A stretch of 8,954 nt of DNA from assembly GCA_964484515.1 (NCBI GenBank), contig CAZAGT010000203.1, positions 1 to 8,954 of the forward strand. The letters run 5' to 3'. The notes beneath the pieces are model-generated. The model was given only the letters and a program-made list of their open reading frames with translations. It did no database searches and was not told the DNA's origin. Positions 5,879-8,954 of this stretch are shown here, one piece after another. The position numbers and the translations under genes were made by a program. The DNA is from CAZAGT01 sp964484515. GTDB taxonomy: Bacteria > Desulfobacterota > DSM-4660 > Desulfatiglandales > HGW-15. Numbering within the stretch: position 1 is the first letter of the stretch; each line of letters opens with the position of its first letter.

Positions 5879-7105
5879 ATGAGAGATAGTGCTATGTTGC
5901 GTCGCAGATGGGTGATATTCGGGTTGGCCCTGTTGGCGGTGCTGCTCTGGTTCGTGCAGCCCTCGGAGGCCAGGAAGAAGAAGGAGATCCTGATCGGAAC
6001 GAATCTTCCCCTCACCGGTATCCTTGCAGGCGTGGGTGTCGAACAACGGTGGGCCTACCAGACCGCGGTCAACGATGTGAACAAAGCGGGCGGTATCTGG
6101 GTCGAGGAGTACGGGAAACGAATGCCGGTGCGCCTAGTGGTGGCGGATGATGCCAGCGATCCCGGCAAGGCCGCCGCTGCCGTCGAACGACTCATCAAGG
6201 TAAAAAAGGTCGACCTCTTGCTGGGAGGCTTTGCCGCACCCTTCGGCGTCATTCCGGGGTGTATCACCGCTGAGAAGTATCACAGGTACTACCACACCTC
6301 GATTTGCCTGATACCACCCTGGCTTGAGCACCACTTTAAGTGGTCGACCCTCTTCTTCTTCGACCTCGGACAGGCGTGCAGTGTCCCCTACGAGATCTGG
6401 GACAGTCTCCCTGCCGCCCAGCGCCCGAAGAAGCCGGCACTCATCATGGAAGACACCTTTGACGGCCGGGCCTTTGCCGGAATCTTTCGGGGTTTGGCTG
6501 AGAAATACGGCTATAGCTTCGCGCTGGATGAACCCTGGGCCGTCGGGGCAAAAGATTATTCTGCCCAGATCATCAAGGCCAAGTCCCTAGGCATCGACGC
6601 CATCTTGATTTTTGGCTCCGACGCCGATTGCATTACCTTTGTGCGCCAGATGAAGGAAAACGATCTGAACGTCAAATACATGCACGGATGGAAAGGGACC
6701 TGGGCCGGCGAATTCTGGAAGGCCTTAGGCAAGGACGCCGAGTATATCCTTTGCGACGGCTTTTGGTCGATGGACTTTCCTTTCCCGGGTGCCAAGGAAC
6801 TTGGTGAACGGTACCACCAGAAATTCAATAAGTATTCCGTGAGTGTCGGAGCCGTGTACGCTCTTTGCCAAGTCCTGTGGGAGGCCATTGAAAAGGCCGG
6901 CACACTGGACTCGGCTAAGGTAAGACAGGCCGTGCTGGACAACGAGTTCAACACCGTCATGGGTAAAGTCGATTATGACGAACGCGGCGTCGCCACCTTC
7001 GTCAGCACCGCCAGTCAGTGGCGTAACGGCAAGCAAATGACCGTCTCCCCCTTTGAATGGACGGATTATAAGATCACGTTGGCCCCGCCCTGGAATGAAC
7101 GATAA
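5879..7105 (+). CDS. Periplasmic substrate-binding protein, LivK/type 1 family
   Basis: Captures the substrate in the periplasm and delivers it to LivH/LivM. The 408-residue precursor has an N-terminal signal peptide: basic MLRRR, a hydrophobic core to about residue 26, and a likely cut after SEA (29-31). There is no lipobox cysteine, so it is soluble and periplasmic. The mature protein begins ILIGTNLPLTG with AVNDVNKAGGI at 63-73, as in type 1 periplasmic binding folds; ADDASDPGKA (89-98) and the later MEDTFDGR region fit the same family. AAAGGAG at 5866-5872 gives ATG 5879 a good site. Unusual points: an aromatic/histidine-rich stretch at 134-152 (YHRYYH...HH) and six cysteines (128, 143, 167, 251, 292, 330). 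Its place next to an alcohol dehydrogenase suggests a substrate other than branched-chain amino acids, but this is inference. Confidence 0.9.
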   Translation: MRDSAMLRRRWVIFGLALLAVLLWFVQPSEARKKKEILIGTNLPLTGILAGVGVEQRWAYQTAVNDVNKAGGIWVEEYGKRMPVRLVVADDASDPGKAAAAVERLIKVKKVDLLLGGFAAPFGVIPGCITAEKYHRYYHTSICLIPPWLEHHFKWSTLFFFDLGQACSVPYEIWDSLPAAQRPKKPALIMEDTFDGRAFAGIFRGLAEKYGYSFALDEPWAVGAKDYSAQIIKAKSLGIDAILIFGSDADCITFVRQMKENDLNVKYMHGWKGTWAGEFWKALGKDAEYILCDGFWSMDFPFPGAKELGERYHQKFNKYSVSVGAVYALCQVLWEAIEKAGTLDSAKVRQAVLDNEFNTVMGKVDYDERGVATFVSTASQWRNGKQMTVSPFEWTDYKITLAPPWNER

Positions 7106-7173
7106 GCGGACGGGACTGAGATGATGAGCGCAAGCAGACTATTCTGGGTTACTAAGATCAAAAGGAGGACATA

Positions 7174-8391
7174 ATGGCGATCAATGTTGAACGGAAGCAG
7201 TTTCCGCTCCTCTACGTGCATCAGCACTCACGCGGGATCCTGGGATGGGGCGCCCACAAGATGGCCGGTGTAGAGTGCCAGACCTATGGGATCAAACACG
7301 CCTTACTCGTCACGACAGGCCTCCGGGGGACCGGCATCGTTGATGAGGTCGAAGGGGTCTTGAGGGCCAATGATATTGCCGTGACGCGCTTCGAAGGCGT
7401 GACATCCAATCCAAAAGACCACGAGGTCGTCGCCGGTACCAAGGTCTATCTCGATGCCGAGTGTGACGGCATCGTTACGGTGGGCGGCGGCAGTGCCCAT
7501 GATGCGGGTAAGGGCATCCGCATCATGCTGACAAACGAGGGGCCCGACACGGATCTCCGGCAGTTCTGCGCATTTCTCAACCCTCACTACACGACACGCA
7601 TCCCGACCTATAAGCCGGTCAATATCCCCCACGTGGCGATCAACACCACCACCGGAACGGGCGCCGAAGGGACCGGCTTCGCCATCATCAACGATACGGA
7701 ATGGGTCTATAAGCTCATCCTGGTGGTGCCCGGGGTGGGGCCGTCCGTGGGTATCGACGATCCGGCGTTCATGCGACTGCAGCCACCCCACATGGTCGCC
7801 TGGGCCGGCATGGATGCCTTTTGCCATGCCATGGAGCCCTTCATCGGTCGCTTCAATATGCCTGTCGTCCATGCCGTGGGCATCCGCGCTCTCAAGATCC
7901 TGAGCGAAAACCTTCGCCAGGCCTATGCCAACCCGGCCAACGACACGGCCATCGAAAACATGGCCTGGGGCCAGTTTATCGCATCGATGACCTATAACCT
8001 CGGCGGTGGGATGGGCATGGTTCACGGCACAGCCCATATGCTGTCGATCATCAAGGACCTCCATCACGGTTACACGAACGCCATCATGATGATGCCGGTC
8101 GAGCGGTTCAACGTGGTCGCCGTGCCGGAGAGATTCAAGGAGATCGGTGAAGCCATGGGCCTGGACGTGCGTTACTTGAACCCGGTCCACGCGGCCGACA
8201 AGACCTTGGAGGAAATCGAACGGCTGCGCAACGATGTGGCTATTCCGCAGGTGCCGCTCAGGGAGTTCGACTTCACCGAGGCCGATGTGGAGCATACGGC
8301 CAAGTGGGCGATGAACGACCTCTCAAGGGAGGCTAATCCGCGCGATATCACCGCAGACCAGATCAAGGAGATCATGCGTTCCTGCATTTAG
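7174..8391 (+). CDS. Iron-containing alcohol dehydrogenase, mycofactocin-associated (methanol dehydrogenase type)
   Basis: Group III Fe-ADH of 405 residues resembling NDMA-dependent methanol dehydrogenases (Mno/Mdo), cytoplasmic enzymes that hold NAD(P) tightly and need an external electron carrier. Visible landmarks: GWGAHKMAGVE (24-34), TTGLRGTGI (47-55) and SNPKD (78-82) as in that family; nucleotide-binding GGGSAHDAGKG (104-114); TTTGTGAEGT (158-167); metal ligands D214 and H218 (GMDAFCHAMEP), H284 (VHGTAH) and H298 (HHG), with spacing like that of FucO. The N-terminal Rossmann-like and C-terminal helical domains are both complete. AGGAGG at 7163-7168 supports ATG 7174. It sits between the binding-protein gene and mftA, which strongly suggests a mycofactocin-dependent enzyme. 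The alcohol oxidised is not proven; methanol or another short alcohol is likely. Confidence 0.9.
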   Translation: MAINVERKQFPLLYVHQHSRGILGWGAHKMAGVECQTYGIKHALLVTTGLRGTGIVDEVEGVLRANDIAVTRFEGVTSNPKDHEVVAGTKVYLDAECDGIVTVGGGSAHDAGKGIRIMLTNEGPDTDLRQFCAFLNPHYTTRIPTYKPVNIPHVAINTTTGTGAEGTGFAIINDTEWVYKLILVVPGVGPSVGIDDPAFMRLQPPHMVAWAGMDAFCHAMEPFIGRFNMPVVHAVGIRALKILSENLRQAYANPANDTAIENMAWGQFIASMTYNLGGGMGMVHGTAHMLSIIKDLHHGYTNAIMMMPVERFNVVAVPERFKEIGEAMGLDVRYLNPVHAADKTLEEIERLRNDVAIPQVPLREFDFTEADVEHTAKWAMNDLSREANPRDITADQIKEIMRSCI

Positions 8392-8397
8392 ACCCCG

Positions 8398-8439
8398 CCC
8401 TGCTGGCCTATCCGAGGCAAATCGGACTGGCAGGCAGGG
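8398..8439 (+). other. Intercistronic hairpin between Fe-ADH and mftA
   Basis: CCCTGC (8398-8403) pairs with GCAGGG (8434-8439), and inside it TCCGA (8411-8415) pairs with TCGGA (8422-8426) across GGCAAA, with an internal loop between. No T-run follows, so it is more likely an mRNA-processing, stability or attenuation structure than a full terminator. It begins 7 nt after the Fe-ADH stop. Confidence 0.4.
8404..8419 (+). promoter_or_regulatory. Possible -24/-12 promoter of the mft operon
   Basis: TGGCCTATCCGAGGCA has GG (8405-8406) and GC (8417-8418) separated by exactly 10 nt, as sigma-54 promoters require, but AGGC replaces the usual TTGC at -12. With its flanks it shares CTGGC-N8-GGCAA with the candidate upstream of livG. 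Transcription would begin near 8430, just before the mftA ribosome site. It overlaps the intercistronic hairpin, so only one reading may be functional. Confidence 0.28.
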
Positions 8440-8471
8440 ACGATTTAGGATGAGGAGGTAACACCGAGCGA

Positions 8472-8594
8472 ATGAAAGATCAAAAAGAGACCACCGAAGA
8501 CAAACAAGGACAGAATCAGGAAGAGGACATCTTTGCCACCGAAGAGATCATCATCGAAGAGATTGCGATCGACGGCATCTGCGGAGTCTACTGA
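8472..8594 (+). CDS. mftA: Mycofactocin precursor peptide MftA
   Basis: A 40-residue ribosomal peptide, the raw material of the redox cofactor mycofactocin. The N-terminal leader is short, hydrophilic and acidic (MKDQKETTEDK...), the middle is EEIIIEEIA, and the C-terminus is IDGICGVY, matching the family hallmark IDG(M/I)CGVY. In known pathways MftB binds the leader, the radical-SAM enzyme MftC oxidatively decarboxylates the terminal Tyr and cross-links it to Val, MftE releases the Val-Tyr piece, and MftD and MftF finish and glycosylate it. Both terminal residues are present here. AGGAGG at 8453-8458 precedes ATG 8472 with a rather long 13-nt spacing; no other start exists in frame nearby. 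It lies 80 bp after the Fe-ADH gene and overlaps mftB. It is easily missed by gene callers because of its size. Confidence 0.93.
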   Translation: MKDQKETTEDKQGQNQEEDIFATEEIIIEEIAIDGICGVY

Positions 8595-8871
8595 GGAACC
8601 GCGAGCGGGAACCCGTTATCGCCTGGCCGCGGGCACTCAGGTGCGGGAGGAGGAGTTTGGTCTGCTCTTCTACACCATGGCCGGGCCGAGGCTCTACTTT
8701 CTCGCCTCCGGAGACCTTCTGGAAGAACGTTTTTTTGGGGGCGAGTGGACGTTGGCCAAGTGGCTCGCGGCCTCCCCAGAACCGCGCTCACTTTCGCAAG
8801 GCCGCGTTGCAGGCCTGAAGGCAGGCCTCGATCGGCTGTGCGAAAAGGGAGTCATTGTTGCTGACGGATAG
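8533..8871 (+). CDS. mftB: Mycofactocin precursor chaperone MftB
   Basis: MftB is a small RiPP-recognition (PqqD-like) protein that binds the MftA leader and presents it to the radical-SAM enzyme MftC. The family core starts at about residue 28: RYRLAAGTQVREEEFGLLFY, then AGPRLYFLASGDLL, and a C-terminal helical part ending LDRLCEKGVIV. The frame has no ATG upstream of this core. TTG 8533 (GAGG at 8523-8526, 6 nt spacing; 112 aa) or TTG 8563 (102 aa) are the only reasonable starts, and both lie inside mftA in another frame. The first ~20 residues encoded from TTG 8533 are therefore constrained by the MftA code and are unlike the rest (Ser/Lys/Arg-rich). GTG 8641 would remove the conserved core start. 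Identity is well supported by sequence plus position; the start is uncertain. Confidence 0.85.
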   Translation: MPPKRSSSKRLRSTASAESTEEPRAGTRYRLAAGTQVREEEFGLLFYTMAGPRLYFLASGDLLEERFFGGEWTLAKWLAASPEPRSLSQGRVAGLKAGLDRLCEKGVIVADG

Positions 8872-8954
8872 GGACCTTCGCTTTTTTGGGAAAATAACTC
8901 TAACGTTGCAAAAGTCGAGGATGCTGCAGATTCCAGGCGCCAAGGGTGCAGCCG
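8858..8954 (+). CDS. Partial frame at window edge, possible start of next mft gene
   Basis: From TTG 8858 a frame runs open to the right edge (LLTDRDLRFFGK..., 32 full codons), overlapping mftB by 14 nt. It has a good ribosome-binding sequence, AAAAGGGAG at 8843-8851, 6 nt upstream. An in-frame ATG at 8921 is an alternative start. By operon order mftC (radical-SAM maturase) would be expected next, but the CxxxCxxC motif would lie beyond the window, so nothing here confirms it. Confidence 0.35.
   Translation, partial: MLTDRDLRFFGKITLTLQKSRMLQIPGAKGAA

Noticed and set aside
7303..8295. A 330-codon open frame on the minus strand
   Set aside because: It lies wholly antisense to the well-supported Fe-ADH; its His/Asp/Gly-rich translation is a codon-bias shadow with no recognisable domain.
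1..8954. CRISPR arrays, tRNA or rRNA genes, transposase genes
   Set aside because: I looked for regularly spaced repeats, cloverleaf-like ends and transposase-like proteins and saw none.

Overview
The window is a single-strand (+) block of bacterial genes, moderately GC-rich, with GTG and TTG starts used freely. A bactofilin, and a solute-binding protein with a classical signal peptide but no lipobox cysteine, point to a diderm (Gram-negative type) cell. Mycofactocin genes outside Actinobacteria are known from Firmicutes, Chloroflexi and deltaproteobacterial-type lineages. I lean to the last group, but this is inference and not secure.

Layout: (1) 1-503, a TrmO/TsaA-type tRNA-modification methyltransferase whose frame is open to the left edge. 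(2) 504-1007, a non-coding stretch dominated by a ~198-bp element with 24-bp inverted ends. (3) 1008-1469, a bactofilin. (4) 1470-1923, a 454-bp non-coding region with operator-like dyads, a possible sigma-54 promoter and RNA hairpins. (5) 1924-7105, a complete branched-chain-amino-acid (Liv/HAAT) type ABC importer in the order livG-livF-livH-livM-binding protein. Its livH-livM junction is interrupted by a 573-bp gap that holds a second palindromic element (38/39-bp inverted ends) and a possible small minus-strand gene. (6) 7174-8391, an iron-dependent (group III) alcohol dehydrogenase of the NDMA-dependent methanol dehydrogenase type. (7) 8472-8954, the start of a mycofactocin biosynthesis operon: a 40-residue MftA precursor ending in IDGICGVY, an overlapping MftB, and the beginning of another frame running off the right edge.

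Reading as a system: mycofactocin is a ribosomally made redox cofactor that re-oxidises the tightly bound nicotinamide of certain dehydrogenases, including NDMA-dependent methanol dehydrogenases. Finding the dehydrogenase immediately upstream of mftA/mftB, and the importer and its binding protein immediately upstream of the dehydrogenase, suggests one module: uptake of a small substrate (an alcohol or a precursor of one), oxidation by the Fe-ADH, and manufacture of its dedicated cofactor. A shared CTGGC-N8-GGCAA sequence upstream of both livG and mftA is a candidate -24/-12 promoter and may tie the two operons together. The transported substrate cannot be read from the sequence.
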